Position numbers and translations under genes: made by a program
Shown: one piece after another, positions 54,096-61,918 of the stretch
How positions within the stretch are numbered: position 1 is the first letter of the stretch
How the letters are laid out: the number at the start of each line of letters is the position of its first letter
Notes under the pieces: generated by a model
Database searches by the model: none
Seen by the model: only the letters and a program-made list of their open reading frames with translations
What the model was told of the DNA's origin: nothing
DNA from: an uncultured Clostridia bacterium
Lineage (GTDB): Bacteria > Bacillota > Clostridia > Christensenellales > CAG-138
DNA length: 64,000 bases
Assembly: GCA_947168565.1 (NCBI GenBank)
Contig: CAMVMM010000008.1
Location: 1-64,000, forward strand
Reading direction: 5' to 3'

Positions 54096-55380
54096 ATTCT
54101 TTCTCTTTAATGCTCAAAATGTTTTGACACAGCAGGTCGATAACACGCGGCGGTACGCTCTCACCTATGGTATCCCTAATTAGCCCATCTTTAACCGGTT
54201 TTCCATTTACACTAAATACAAACGGATAATCGGCGATGGTTTGTAGGACTATTGCCTCCCACAAGGAAAGAACTCTCGTTTGTGATGGATGAACCTTGTT
54301 GTCCGAACAAGCGTATTGAAAGTTTTGAGTAAGCGTACTGGCCGGTTCATCCCACAGCATTCTTTTGTAGGCGCTGACGAATCCCTTCATTATACGTTTC
54401 TCACCAGTCTTTTTATCCTCTACATATGGGCGTGGTAACAACGCTCCACACCGTTCACAGAATAATGGTGTATCAGCATTGAAACGGTTAATGCCCTCTT
54501 CGTCGTGTGTGGCACCATGTGTTCTGTTTCCTTGAAATAGACAATCTGGATTAACGCATTGATTGTTAAACGCAGTATTACCTTCCGGTGTATTATCGAG
54601 CCACCATAGCTTCTTTTTGTCAAGGAGCGGTACTTTATGCAATGGGTTATGGGGATCAACGTTTTGTCCAGCTACAGCTCTCAATTCTGGGAGGTTTCCA
54701 ATTGCCTCTCTAAGAGTAATCCAGGGCTTTGTGAACAAATTCCCATCAGCAGAATTGGTCGGTTCCGGTAAAAATGTTTTGTAAATTCTAAAGTATTCTT
54801 TTGCATATGCAGATCTGGATAATACAGTAAGCAATCGCACTCGATGTTCCGGAACCCCATAATCTGCGCAATCGATAACCTTAGGCTCACCAACATACCC
54901 CGGTCCTAATTCACGATGAATATAATCGATAATATTGATTAACTCATCGTTCTCGTCGTAAATAAGGGTGTTGCCCATATTTGAAACGTTTTCAAAAATT
55001 ACCCACATAGGTTGTAGCTTTTTGATTATGTGGATTGCGGGAATGATAAGCCGATTTCGCTCATCAAACTTGGGGCGCAACCCTTTTCGATAGTCACTCA
55101 ACATCTTTCCCATACCATTTGGAGACATTCCTTGGCATGGTGGTGTCGCAAGAATCACAAACGGAGAATCCCCATAATTCTCCCTATAATACCTAACGAT
55201 CTCATCTTCAAGTTCCCATATGTCACCACAAAAGCACTTGGTATCTGGATTATTGCTACGAAACAAGTCCATACGATCAGGAAGCAATTCACAAGCAATA
55301 ACCGTATTTATACCATTTGCGTGCAATCCCAAATCTCCAATACCAGACGAAGAGAACAAACTAATAGCATTACGGTTCAT
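54094..55380 (-). CDS. DNA cytosine-C5 methyltransferase of the R-M system
   Basis: This 428-residue m5C methyltransferase has motif I FSSSGIGD (9-16), motif IV PPCQ with catalytic C82, motif VI ENV (near 130) and motif VIII RVRLL. The late variable region contains a probable zinc-binding insert (CVNPDC, then CERCG), placed where the target recognition domain should be. It protects host DNA from the two adjacent endonucleases. It is transcribed from the opposite side, behind an AbrB-like gene that overlaps its start by 11 nt. Only one methyltransferase is present for two nucleases. Confidence 0.85.
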   Translation of the reverse strand: MNRNAISLFSSSGIGDLGLHANGINTVIACELLPDRMDLFRSNNPDTKCFCGDIWELEDEIVRYYRENYGDSPFVILATPPCQGMSPNGMGKMLSDYRKGLRPKFDERNRLIIPAIHIIKKLQPMWVIFENVSNMGNTLIYDENDELINIIDYIHRELGPGYVGEPKVIDCADYGVPEHRVRLLTVLSRSAYAKEYFRIYKTFLPEPTNSADGNLFTKPWITLREAIGNLPELRAVAGQNVDPHNPLHKVPLLDKKKLWWLDNTPEGNTAFNNQCVNPDCLFQGNRTHGATHDEEGINRFNADTPLFCERCGALLPRPYVEDKKTGEKRIMKGFVSAYKRMLWDEPASTLTQNFQYACSDNKVHPSQTRVLSLWEAIVLQTIADYPFVFSVNGKPVKDGLIRDTIGESVPPRVIDLLCQNILSIKEKE

Positions 55381-55573
55381 ATGCAGTCTCCTTATCTTGC
55401 TTTGCTTTTTGGGATGGCATGAGGACTATAGATCCAGCGGATTTGTCAAGATAAATATCGAAAATTGTAACACCCTTTTCAGCATTCAAGTTTTCAAGAA
55501 CACATTTCGGCATTCGCAGCCGCATATCTTGCTGAAGCCGGTAACTATCCAAATAGATCAACCTATCATTCAT
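55370..55573 (-). CDS. AbrB/SpoVT-like small DNA-binding protein
   Basis: The 67-residue protein has a swapped-hairpin AbrB-like pattern (RLRMPKCVLENLNAEKGVTIFDIYLDK, then SIVLMPSQ). Such proteins act as transition-state-type regulators or antitoxins. It starts behind TGAGGAGG and overlaps the methyltransferase gene. The promoter region upstream carries nested inverted repeats, so it is a good candidate for self-repression and for controlling methyltransferase levels. No toxin partner is next to it. Confidence 0.65.
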   Translation of the reverse strand: MNDRLIYLDSYRLQQDMRLRMPKCVLENLNAEKGVTIFDIYLDKSAGSIVLMPSQKAKQDKETAYEP

Positions 55574-55593
55574 GATTGGAAAACCTCCTCATA

Positions 55594-55637
55594 CTGAATT
55601 TAGACTAATATTAGCACAAATTCAGTCTAAAATCAAG
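55594..55637 (-). promoter_or_regulatory. Promoter with nested operators for AbrB-like/methyltransferase genes
   Basis: On the minus strand: TTGATT (55632-55637), a 17-nt spacer, then TAATAT (55609-55614). Over it lie three inverted repeats: ACTGAATTT/AAATTCAGT (55594-55602, 55619-55627), TTTAGACT/AGTCTAAA (55600-55607, 55624-55631) and the palindrome CTAATATTAG (55606-55615). This is a dense operator cluster. Confidence 0.7.
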
Positions 55638-55666
55638 TCGGTTTTTGGATTCATAGCAGTCTTGTC

Positions 55667-55697
55667 CCTGTGCAGTCTTCTGCATAGGGCTTTTTTG
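55667..55697 (+). terminator. Plus-strand terminator without an upstream plus-strand gene
   Basis: CCCT-g-TGCA (55667-55675) pairs with TGCA-t-AGGG (55682-55690), followed by six T residues. The genes on both sides run on the minus strand, so this terminator must serve an unseen plus-strand transcript. Confidence 0.65.
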
Positions 55698-55733
55698 TTT
55701 TCCAGATTAGTTGTTCATTCACATTGTACGTTT

Positions 55734-56345
55734 TCATTCTTCGATTCTGCCGAGATGCTTTGCGATGAGCGTTTGAAAATCCTCCTCATCCATGCTTCTC
55801 GATTTCAGCAGATCATGAAACTGTACAAATTTGTTCAGATAAGCATTAAGAGGCCAGAATGCCGTCTGGTTTCCACCAACTTGGGCGTCTGCTAATTTGT
55901 TGCTATATTGCTCTTCATCTGATACTCCCTCCCCGGGATTCCAATAAGACGGAAAAAAGAGCGCCCAATACTGCACAGCTGTTTTGTGAACCTCTCCAGG
56001 ACGATGTGTCTCATCGGCACAGTAGTTATCCTCTTCCACGGTAAGGGGTGTGAGCTTGGCGACACCGCTTGAAACCGCCTTGGTTATAAACTCGGCTGCC
56101 GATTTGGGCGTTATGGCAGTGCCGTCCTGGTTTCCCATGAGCCAATCGATGGAAACGTCGAAGTAGTGTGCAATATCAAAAATCTGCTCGATGGTGAATC
56201 TCTTCCCACCCGTATTGTGAATGGCATGGTTGAAGTTCGGTTGTGACATACCGATCGCCTGTGCCATTTTTTCTTGCGTCACCGAGTTATTCGACATAAG
56301 CGCCGAGATATTAGAGATCAGAATATCGTTATTGAATTTCTCCAT
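55734..56345 (-). CDS. XRE-family regulator with C-terminal extension
   Basis: Residues 5-75 of this 203-residue protein are a Cro/C1 helix-turn-helix (VTQEKMAQAIGMSQPNFNHAI, then IEQIFDIAHYFDVSIDWLMG). The remaining 130 residues are a poorly characterised tail common in phage-like repressors of Clostridia. A GGGAG site precedes the ATG, and its control region holds a perfect palindrome. It lies at the border between the restriction locus and the GC-rich element, and could be the repressor of either. Confidence 0.75.
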   Translation of the reverse strand: MEKFNNDILISNISALMSNNSVTQEKMAQAIGMSQPNFNHAIHNTGGKRFTIEQIFDIAHYFDVSIDWLMGNQDGTAITPKSAAEFITKAVSSGVAKLTPLTVEEDNYCADETHRPGEVHKTAVQYWALFFPSYWNPGEGVSDEEQYSNKLADAQVGGNQTAFWPLNAYLNKFVQFHDLLKSRSMDEEDFQTLIAKHLGRIEE

Positions 56346-56371
56346 ATTCTTATTCGCTCCCGTAATAAACT

Positions 56372-56384
56372 TATCGTAACGATA
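56372..56384. promoter_or_regulatory. Palindromic operator upstream of XRE gene
   Basis: TATCGT-A-ACGATA is a perfect 6-bp inverted repeat, 27 nt upstream of the XRE start codon. A minus-strand extended -10 (TGc-TATGAT) lies just beyond it near 56412-56420. Autorepression is likely. Confidence 0.55.
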
Positions 56385-56473
56385 TGCTTCATTCGATATT
56401 TGAATATATCATAGCACACAATTTACAATTTTACCAGAGGCAGGACCAAAAAACTGCCCAAAAAATATCGATA

Positions 56474-56576
56474 GCCTGATTACGTATAAGGGCCGGGATA
56501 CATATTGTACTTTACCGCTTCGGCGGGAAGTATGACTGTACCCCAGGATAAGTGCGCCCTTTTCCCATAATCAGGC
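56474..56576 (+). ncRNA. Candidate structured RNA with three nested stems and UUCG loop
   Basis: Three stems nest in order: P1 GCCTGATTA (56474-56482) with TAATCAGGC (56568-56576), 9 bp; P2 AAGGGC (56488-56493) with GCCCTT (56556-56561), 6 bp; P3 TACTT (508-512 offset) with AAGTA (528-532 offset), capped by CCGC-TTCG-GCGG (56515-56526). The C(UUCG)G tetraloop is an especially stable RNA loop and points to selection at the RNA level. No reading frame explains the symmetry. It ends 13 nt before a second hairpin that hides the ribosome binding site of the next gene, so it may be a cis-regulatory RNA or an element-encoded ncRNA. I do not recognise a known class. Confidence 0.6.
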
Positions 56577-56589
56577 CTTATTCTGCGGC

Positions 56590-56634
56590 GATGCGTTCCG
56601 GCTCTTTCCGTTCTCGGGCGGAAAGGAACGCATC
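56590..56634 (+). promoter_or_regulatory. Hairpin sequestering the ribosome binding site of the sigma-like gene
   Basis: GATGCGTTC (56590-56598) pairs with GAACGCATC (56626-56634), and CTTTCCG (56604-56610) pairs with CGGAAAG (56619-56625). The AAAGGA ribosome binding site lies within the right arm, and the stem ends at the base before ATG 56635. Translation should be off unless the hairpin opens. Confidence 0.7.
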
Positions 56635-57045
56635 ATGAAGTTACGCTACAACGACCCTTACGAACTGCCCCAGGAGATCATCGTCCCGGACGGAGACCCG
56701 GAGGCGATGCAGGAGATCCAGGACTTCCTCAACGAGAACGCCCGTCTCGTGCAGAACGCTGAGCGCCGGGAACGGTATCATGCACCGTTTCATCTGGAGG
56801 CTCTGGACTACGAGGGCGGCTCCGTAGCCTACCACGACACCCCAGAGCGCATCGTCATCCGCAAGGAGGAGGCGGAGCATATCCGGGAAACGCTGGCTCT
56901 TCTGCCCGAGACGCAGCGCAGACGGCTGCTCATGCTGGACGAAGGCATGACGCTGCGTGAGATCGCCGCTACGGAAAGCGTATCCGTAAACGCAGTGAAA
57001 GAGAGCCTGGATGCCGCGAAGAAAAATTTTCTCAAAAACTTTTGA
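56635..57045 (+). CDS. Sigma-70 region-4-like regulator
   Basis: The last 55 residues of this 136-residue protein look like sigma-70 region 4 (LALLPETQRRRLLMLDEGMTLREIAATESVSVNAVKESL), with the region-4 helix-turn-helix. The N-terminal half is unassigned. Proteins of this shape are common as the first gene in clostridial integrative elements and may redirect RNA polymerase to element promoters. Its ribosome binding site is buried in the hairpin at 56590-56634, behind a second structured RNA, so its translation is probably regulated. Confidence 0.75.
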   Translation: MKLRYNDPYELPQEIIVPDGDPEAMQEIQDFLNENARLVQNAERRERYHAPFHLEALDYEGGSVAYHDTPERIVIRKEEAEHIRETLALLPETQRRRLLMLDEGMTLREIAATESVSVNAVKESLDAAKKNFLKNF

Positions 57046-57119
57046 AAACACCCTGTACAAAACGCCCCTGTTTTCTCCGTATGGTGAGGAGACCTTCCTC
57101 GGAAAGGAGATAAAGCACC

Positions 57120-57197
57120 ATGATCAGCATTTTTACGAAAGGAGGACGCCGCCGTGAAACCAATTACGCTGTATACGGCAAACTGCCGGGGCGATAA
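57120..57197 (+). CDS. Possible 25-residue leader peptide
   Basis: ATG 57120 has an AAAGGAG site 8-9 nt upstream. The frame encodes MISIFTKGGRRRETNYA and eight more residues, and ends 44 nt inside the primase gene. Its reading covers the primase's GGAGG, so translating it could control or couple primase synthesis. The peptide may have no function of its own. Confidence 0.4.
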   Translation: MISIFTKGGRRRETNYAVYGKLPGR

Positions 57198-57666
57198 GTT
57201 CAACACCGTCTACCCGGTCAAGCGGGAGATCGCCTCGGTCGAGGATCTGCGCGAAGCCGTGCAGTATGACCAGGTCTTCGCAGAATACGAGGGTAACCAC
57301 AGAGCCATCACGGATTTCATCCGTTCCGACTGTCTGCCGTTCGACTGCGACAACGACCACTCCAATACGGAATGCGAATGGAAGACCGCTTCGGACGTGG
57401 AGAAGGCTTTTCCCGGCGTTCCGTTCTACCTGGTCTACAGCCGCCACCATATGAAGTGGAAGGGCAAGTACTCGCCGCGTCCACGGTTCCACGTCATCTT
57501 TCCCATCGATTCGGTCAAGAACGGAGACGATTACCGTGCGCTGAAGGAATCGGTCATCGCTTTCTTCCCGTATTTCGACACGGGGGCCAAGGATGCCGCG
57601 CGGTTCTTCTTCGGCGTGAAAGACCCCGAGGTCGAGCTGCACGGAGGTGACGCCCATGAACCTTAA
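57154..57666 (+). CDS. Primase-like protein (AEP/PrimPol type)
   Basis: The 170-residue protein resembles the N-terminal primase domain of phage and plasmid primases: an LYTANCRG start, the catalytic D64-C-D66 in FDCDNDHS, a YSRHH segment, RPRFHVIFP and a late AARFFFG. In relatives this domain is often fused to the helicase now encoded by the next gene; here they are separate with an 11-nt overlap. It starts at GTG 57154 with GGAGG upstream. It would prime element replication with the SF3 helicase. Confidence 0.7.
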   Translation: MKPITLYTANCRGDKFNTVYPVKREIASVEDLREAVQYDQVFAEYEGNHRAITDFIRSDCLPFDCDNDHSNTECEWKTASDVEKAFPGVPFYLVYSRHHMKWKGKYSPRPRFHVIFPIDSVKNGDDYRALKESVIAFFPYFDTGAKDAARFFFGVKDPEVELHGGDAHEP

Positions 57667-59473
57667 CAGCTTCATGGCGGACAAGACGCCGCCGAAGCTC
57701 GAAACCGCACCGGAACAGACGGAGCCCGTTTCCTCGACAGACGCCTTCGCCGAACTGCCGGACGGACGAATTCCCGAGGGACAGCGGAACACGACCATGT
57801 CCCGTCTCGCCGGAAAGCTGATCAAGCGATACGGCAATACCCGTGAGGCACGGGAGAGGTTCCTCGAAAAGGCGAAAGCCTGCGATCCGCCCCTGGACAT
57901 GAACGAGCTGAAGACCATCTGGGGCAGCGCCGTGAAATTCGGCAAGACCGTCTCTGCCCAGGCAGGGTATGTCCCGCCGGAAGAGTACAACGGACCCACT
58001 CCGCGCAAGCCGGACGATTACTCCGACGTGGGACAGGCCTACGCCTTCGCCAAGCACTGCAGGGACTACGTCCGCTACTCTCCGGCCACCGACTATATCG
58101 TGTATGACGGAGTCTGCTGGCAGGAATCGAAGCCACGCTCCCAGGCGGCTATGCAGCAGTTCACAGACGCCCAGTTGGAAGAAGCCGAGTCCTGGCTTGC
58201 CCGGACCGAAGAACTCATGGAATCGACCGGAGCCAATGCCGTCATCGCCGAACACGGGAAGAACGCCCTTGAGCTCATGACCGAGGAGCAGAAAACGGCG
58301 CTCTACGCTCACCAAGGTGCTATCACCTACAGGAAGTTCGTACTGCAGCGCCGGGATTCCAAATACCAGGTCGCGGCTCTGCGCGAGGCTCGTCCAATGG
58401 TGGAGATCGACCACAGCGAACTGGACAAGGACGGATTTCTGCTCAACACCCCGGATTACACCGTGGATCTGCGGAAAGGCGTGAACGGCAGACTGCCGCA
58501 TCGCGCCGAGGATTTCATTACGAAATGCACGGCAGTCTCTCCCGGTGATATGGGCAAGGATCTGTGGGCGGACGCTCTGCACACCTTCTTCTGCGGAGAC
58601 ACGGAGCTGGAGGCCTACGTGCAGCGCATTGCTGGACTTGCCCTGATCGGTCACGTCTACATCGAGGCGCTGATCATCGCCCACGGAGACGGCAGAAACG
58701 GCAAATCGACCTTCTGGAACGTGCTGTCCCGCGTCATGGGCTCCTACAGCGGAAACATCTCCGCCGACGCTCTGACGGTGGGCTGCAAGCGGAACGTCAA
58801 GCCGGAGCTGGCGGAGACCAAGGGCAAGCGTCTGCTGATCGCCGCCGAGCTGGAGGAGGGCATGAGGCTCAACACTTCCATCGTGAAGCAGTTCTGCTCC
58901 ACGGACGAGATCTTCGCCGAAAAGAAGTACAAAGACCCTTTCGCCTTCATCCCGACGCATACGCTCGTGCTGTACACGAACCATCTGCCGAAGGTTGGAG
59001 CCAACGACCCAGGCACCTGGCGCAGACTGATCGTCGTGCCGTTCAACGCCCGTATCGAGGGCGGCGGCGATGTCAAGAATTACGCCGACTATCTTTTCGA
59101 CAACGCCGGTCCCGCCATTCTCGCCTGGATGATCGAAGGAGCCGAGAGAGTCATCTCGGAGAATTTCCGTATCGTTCAGCCGGAATGTGTGAAAACGGCA
59201 ACGGCGCTCTACCGGGAGAACAGCGACTGGCTGGACAGCTTTCTCGATGAGTGCTGTGAAACCGCCGACCCCTATTTCACTTCCTCCGGCGATCTCTACA
59301 CGGCGTACCGAGCCTACTGCGCCAGGACCGGCGAATACACCCGGTCTACTACAGACTTCTACGCGGCAATCGACCTTGCCGGGTTCACCAGGCGGAGAAC
59401 CGAGAGAGGACGCTTCGTCTACGGTCTTCGGCTGAAAAACGAGTTTACGTCCGATGCGGCTGACGGTCAATGA
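57656..59473 (+). CDS. SF3/D5-type replicative helicase with PriCT-like N-domain
   Basis: This 605-residue protein has a PriCT_1-like region near residues 40-100 (GQRNTTMSRLAGKLIKRYG). A D5/DUF5906 SF3 helicase follows, with Walker A GDGRNGKST (about 344-352), an AELEEGMRLN B-motif region and a YTNHLPKV sensor, as in P4-type primase-helicases. It should unwind DNA at the element's origin. The start at 57656 has GGAGG 8 nt upstream and overlaps the primase gene. Confidence 0.85.
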   Translation: MNLNSFMADKTPPKLETAPEQTEPVSSTDAFAELPDGRIPEGQRNTTMSRLAGKLIKRYGNTREARERFLEKAKACDPPLDMNELKTIWGSAVKFGKTVSAQAGYVPPEEYNGPTPRKPDDYSDVGQAYAFAKHCRDYVRYSPATDYIVYDGVCWQESKPRSQAAMQQFTDAQLEEAESWLARTEELMESTGANAVIAEHGKNALELMTEEQKTALYAHQGAITYRKFVLQRRDSKYQVAALREARPMVEIDHSELDKDGFLLNTPDYTVDLRKGVNGRLPHRAEDFITKCTAVSPGDMGKDLWADALHTFFCGDTELEAYVQRIAGLALIGHVYIEALIIAHGDGRNGKSTFWNVLSRVMGSYSGNISADALTVGCKRNVKPELAETKGKRLLIAAELEEGMRLNTSIVKQFCSTDEIFAEKKYKDPFAFIPTHTLVLYTNHLPKVGANDPGTWRRLIVVPFNARIEGGGDVKNYADYLFDNAGPAILAWMIEGAERVISENFRIVQPECVKTATALYRENSDWLDSFLDECCETADPYFTSSGDLYTAYRAYCARTGEYTRSTTDFYAAIDLAGFTRRRTERGRFVYGLRLKNEFTSDAADGQ

Positions 59474-59483
59474 CAGTCTCTGT

Positions 59484-59538
59484 ATAAAACCCATTATAGG
59501 GCCTTTTTCAGTAAAAATCGCTCTAAAGGGGGTTTTAT
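59484..59538. other. 9-bp inverted repeat downstream of helicase gene
   Basis: ATAAAACCC (59484-59492) pairs with GGGTTTTAT (59530-59538), enclosing 37 nt that include TAGGGCCTTTTT. It may be a terminator-like or origin-proximal structure; nothing more can be said. Confidence 0.35.
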
Positions 59539-59595
59539 GAAATGACCGACAGCGACCGTCAGCCCGCCCACACTGATGAAAGGAGAAAAACGATC

Positions 59596-59868
59596 ATGAA
59601 ACTCAAACCCATCGGCATTTACAGAGACGCCGATACCAAAATGCCCCGTTTGCGGGCAACGGACTACAGCACCGACGTATATGACGCCGTGGAGCTGCGT
59701 ACCGACAGGAAGGAGAACCCGGTCATCATCATGCACAGCAAGCGCACCGCGCCGCTGACGTGGAAGGTGGTCTACGGCTTCTCCGAGATCTTCTTCCGTT
59801 CCTTTGCCGAGGCTGTGGCGTTCTGCAACACCCACGGCTTCGAGATGGTGAAAGAGCAGGTGGAATGA
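59596..59868 (+). CDS. Small unknown element protein (90 residues)
   Basis: It starts MKLKPIGIYRDADTKMPRL behind AAAGGAG. The sequence alternates strands and ends with two helices (SFAEAVAFCNTHGFEMV). No family is recognised. Its stop overlaps the next ATG (ATGA), so the two genes are coupled. It lies between the helicase and capsid genes, in the part of the element that carries small accessory proteins. Confidence 0.55.
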   Translation: MKLKPIGIYRDADTKMPRLRATDYSTDVYDAVELRTDRKENPVIIMHSKRTAPLTWKVVYGFSEIFFRSFAEAVAFCNTHGFEMVKEQVE

Positions 59869-60164
59869 TGGAGTACATCCGCTACTACCCGCACATCCGC
59901 ATCGACACGGAAGGTACGGACTGCACGGCCATGACGCCCACCGACAGCGAACGCACTGTCCGGGAGAACCACAGCCTGTGGCTGGAGGAAGTCGTGCCGA
60001 ACTACTTCCGGCTCGGCGCGAGGGACAGGCTGTCCGTTTCCGCGGTCAACAGTCTGCGCGTCCACTGCCCCAAGTGCGGAGCCGCTCTGAAGACCATCAC
60101 GGTTGTGACCGAGGAGCGAACGCTGCCTCTGTATGCCTGTGACAACTGCACCGTCCGGCGCTGA
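59865..60164 (+). CDS. Small zinc-ribbon protein 1
   Basis: This 99-residue protein ends in a zinc ribbon (CPKCGAAL, then YACDNC). The N-terminal part has an EYIRYYPHIRIDTEG strand pair and an acidic helix. It is coupled to the preceding gene by a 4-nt overlap. Such small zinc proteins are frequent between replication and structural genes of clostridial elements, with no known role. A similar zinc-ribbon protein is encoded next, at 60296-60616. Confidence 0.55.
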   Translation: MMEYIRYYPHIRIDTEGTDCTAMTPTDSERTVRENHSLWLEEVVPNYFRLGARDRLSVSAVNSLRVHCPKCGAALKTITVVTEERTLPLYACDNCTVRR

Positions 60165-60295
60165 TCCAGGGGCGGTCTGAATCTCTGTGACCCTCTGCCG
60201 GGACAGCGGCCTGGGGTCTCACGCGCAAAAAAAGCGAATTCAAAGGGGTAATTAACCCCGGTTTCAAAAATCTACCGATTATGGAGGAAAACCAC

Positions 60296-60616
60296 ATGAG
60301 AAATTACACTTTTTACACTTACAAAACGGGCAGCAACTATCTGATCCCAAAAGACGCATGGAAGACCGAGGAGTACCTGGCGGAGCATGAAAAGCTCTTC
60401 CTGACGGATTACCTCGTCAAGGGCAACTGGGGCCGGACCTATCACCGCTACCGTCTCCGCACCTGTGAGCCGACCCGGTTCACCGATACTCTGGAATACG
60501 ATATCGAGTGCCCCGTCTGCCATGACAAGCTGCGCCTCTGCGGTCTGCCGCTGGATTCCGTCACCCACGGCCTGTACAAATGCACAAGCTGTGACAAAAA
60601 AGTCGAAAGGAGATAA
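60296..60616 (+). CDS. Small zinc-ribbon protein 2
   Basis: This 106-residue protein starts MRNYTFYTYKTGSNYLIPKD behind GGAGG and ends with a zinc ribbon (ECPVCHDKL, then YKCTSCDKKV). Its stop is 6 nt before the capsid gene, whose AAAGGAG site lies in its last codons, so the two are expressed together. No specific family is recognised. Confidence 0.55.
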   Translation: MRNYTFYTYKTGSNYLIPKDAWKTEEYLAEHEKLFLTDYLVKGNWGRTYHRYRLRTCEPTRFTDTLEYDIECPVCHDKLRLCGLPLDSVTHGLYKCTSCDKKVERR

Positions 60617-60622
60617 CGAACC

Positions 60623-61558
60623 ATGAAAACCATCAATGAGATCAGAGCCATCACGGCCACACAGGAATATGACAGACACTTCTGGGACGCCATGCGTCTC
60701 AAGCCCAACGCCGAGATCGCTCTGCGAGACGCCCTGGACAGTATCACGGGCACCTATTTCGCCCCTGCTGCCGGAGACGCCGACCTTCGCAAGGTGATTA
60801 CCCGCGAGAGCGTGATCCGCTCCCTCGCCACCACACTGAAGAAGTACCACGGTGGGTCGGTCATCTGGGCTGCGGATTCCGACGATCACGCCGCCTTCGT
60901 GTCGGAAGGCGCTCCCATCCCCGGTTTCGACTTGGAGGACGATTTTACCCGCTTCGTCATCGGCAGTCACAAGATCGCCGGTCTGCTCAAGCTGAGCGAA
61001 GAGTTCGCCATTGATGCCGACTTCGACCTCAGAAAGTACATCTCCGAGCGCATGGGCAAGTCTTTTGCACGCACGGAGGACGGAGCCTTCGTCAACGGCA
61101 ACGGCACGGACGAGCCTTACGGCCTGCTCCACGATACCAATGGAGCCGAGATCGTCACCGCTACCGCGCTGACCTACGATTCCGTCATTGATCTGTTCTT
61201 CTCCGTGAAGCCCGAGTACCGCGCCCACGCGACCTGGCTGATGAACGACCGCACCGCCCTGGCTCTCCGAAAGCTGAAGGACGAGGCCGGAAACTACCTG
61301 TGGAACGGCAGCACCGACACCATCCTCGGCAAACCCGTCCGTATCTGCAACGATATGCCGGATATCGCCGCCGGATCGAAGCCCGTGCTGTTCGGTGACT
61401 TCCGCTACTTCTGGATCATCGACCGCTCCCCGGTCAGCATGAAGGCTCTGAAAGAGCGCTTCGCCATGACAGCCCGCGTGGGCTATGTGGCCTTCGAGCT
61501 GCTCGACGCCCGTCTCGTCCGCAAAGACGCCGTCAAAGCCCTCTCCGTTGCTCAGTAA
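60623..61558 (+). CDS. HK97-fold major capsid protein, without a scaffold domain
   Basis: The 311-residue protein matches the HK97-type major capsid family. It has an E-loop-like region after DDHAAFVSEGAPIPGFDLED, the AFVNGNGTDEPYGLLHD spine-helix junction, an ATWLMNDRTALALRKLKD P-domain segment and a late VLFGDFRYFWIIDRS strand. It is about the size of mature HK97 gp5 and lacks the roughly 100-residue delta scaffold found on most full-length precursors. No protease, portal, terminase or tail gene is next to it. AAAGGAG lies 9-10 nt before the ATG. It may form a satellite capsid, or be a relic or repurposed shell protein. Confidence 0.8.
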   Translation: MKTINEIRAITATQEYDRHFWDAMRLKPNAEIALRDALDSITGTYFAPAAGDADLRKVITRESVIRSLATTLKKYHGGSVIWAADSDDHAAFVSEGAPIPGFDLEDDFTRFVIGSHKIAGLLKLSEEFAIDADFDLRKYISERMGKSFARTEDGAFVNGNGTDEPYGLLHDTNGAEIVTATALTYDSVIDLFFSVKPEYRAHATWLMNDRTALALRKLKDEAGNYLWNGSTDTILGKPVRICNDMPDIAAGSKPVLFGDFRYFWIIDRSPVSMKALKERFAMTARVGYVAFELLDARLVRKDAVKALSVAQ

Positions 61559-61570
61559 CAGTCATATTTC

Positions 61571-61609
61571 GTACTGCGGAGGGCAGAGCCTTTCTGCTCT
61601 CCGTGGTAC
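61571..61609 (+). promoter_or_regulatory. Stable hairpin between capsid and HTH genes
   Basis: GTAC and GGAG-g-GCAG on the left pair with CTGC-t-CTCC and GTAC on the right (61571-61609), with a short loop. There is no U run, so it may be a processing or attenuation structure that sets different levels for capsid and recombinase genes. Confidence 0.5.
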
Positions 61610-61636
61610 CATTATTCCAAGGAGGAGAACAACGCC

Positions 61637-61918
61637 ATGATGAAAAAACAGGTTCTGAACGCGATCACGCAGATGCGTATCGCAGGCAAAAAGCCGACCG
61701 AGATTGCCAATACGCTGGGCTTATCGGTCAATACCGTCAAATCACATATCCGCCGCCACCCGGATATTCCCAATACCATCTACTGTCTCAACTGTGGGAA
61801 ACCCGTTCCGCAGAACGAGGGCAGAAAGATGAAGAAATACTGCTGTGACAGATGCCGCAGCAGCTATTGGAACCACCGCTACAGAAAAGGAGATGATTGC
61901 CGTGACCTTTGCGGATAA
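61637..61918 (+). CDS. HTH plus zinc-finger protein upstream of recombinase pair 2
   Basis: This 93-residue protein has a sigma-like helix-turn-helix (KPTEIANTLGLSVNTVKSHIRRH) followed by a zinc finger (YCLNCGKPV, then YCCDRCRSSYW). It mirrors the 48758-49054 protein in order, size and motif, and both precede a pair of serine recombinases. AAGGAGG is upstream. A dedicated role with the recombinases is the simplest reading. Confidence 0.7.
   Translation: MMKKQVLNAITQMRIAGKKPTEIANTLGLSVNTVKSHIRRHPDIPNTIYCLNCGKPVPQNEGRKMKKYCCDRCRSSYWNHRYRKGDDCRDLCG

Noticed and set aside
57554..59494. A 646-codon open frame on the minus strand opposite the SF3 helicase gene
   Set aside because: The plus-strand helicase has clear family motifs and ribosome binding sites. 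The antisense frame is a by-product of GC-rich codon use and has no recognisable domain.
60272..61228. A 318-codon antisense frame over the capsid gene
   Set aside because: The capsid protein on the plus strand is clearly recognisable, and the antisense frame has no ribosome binding site or protein family pattern.
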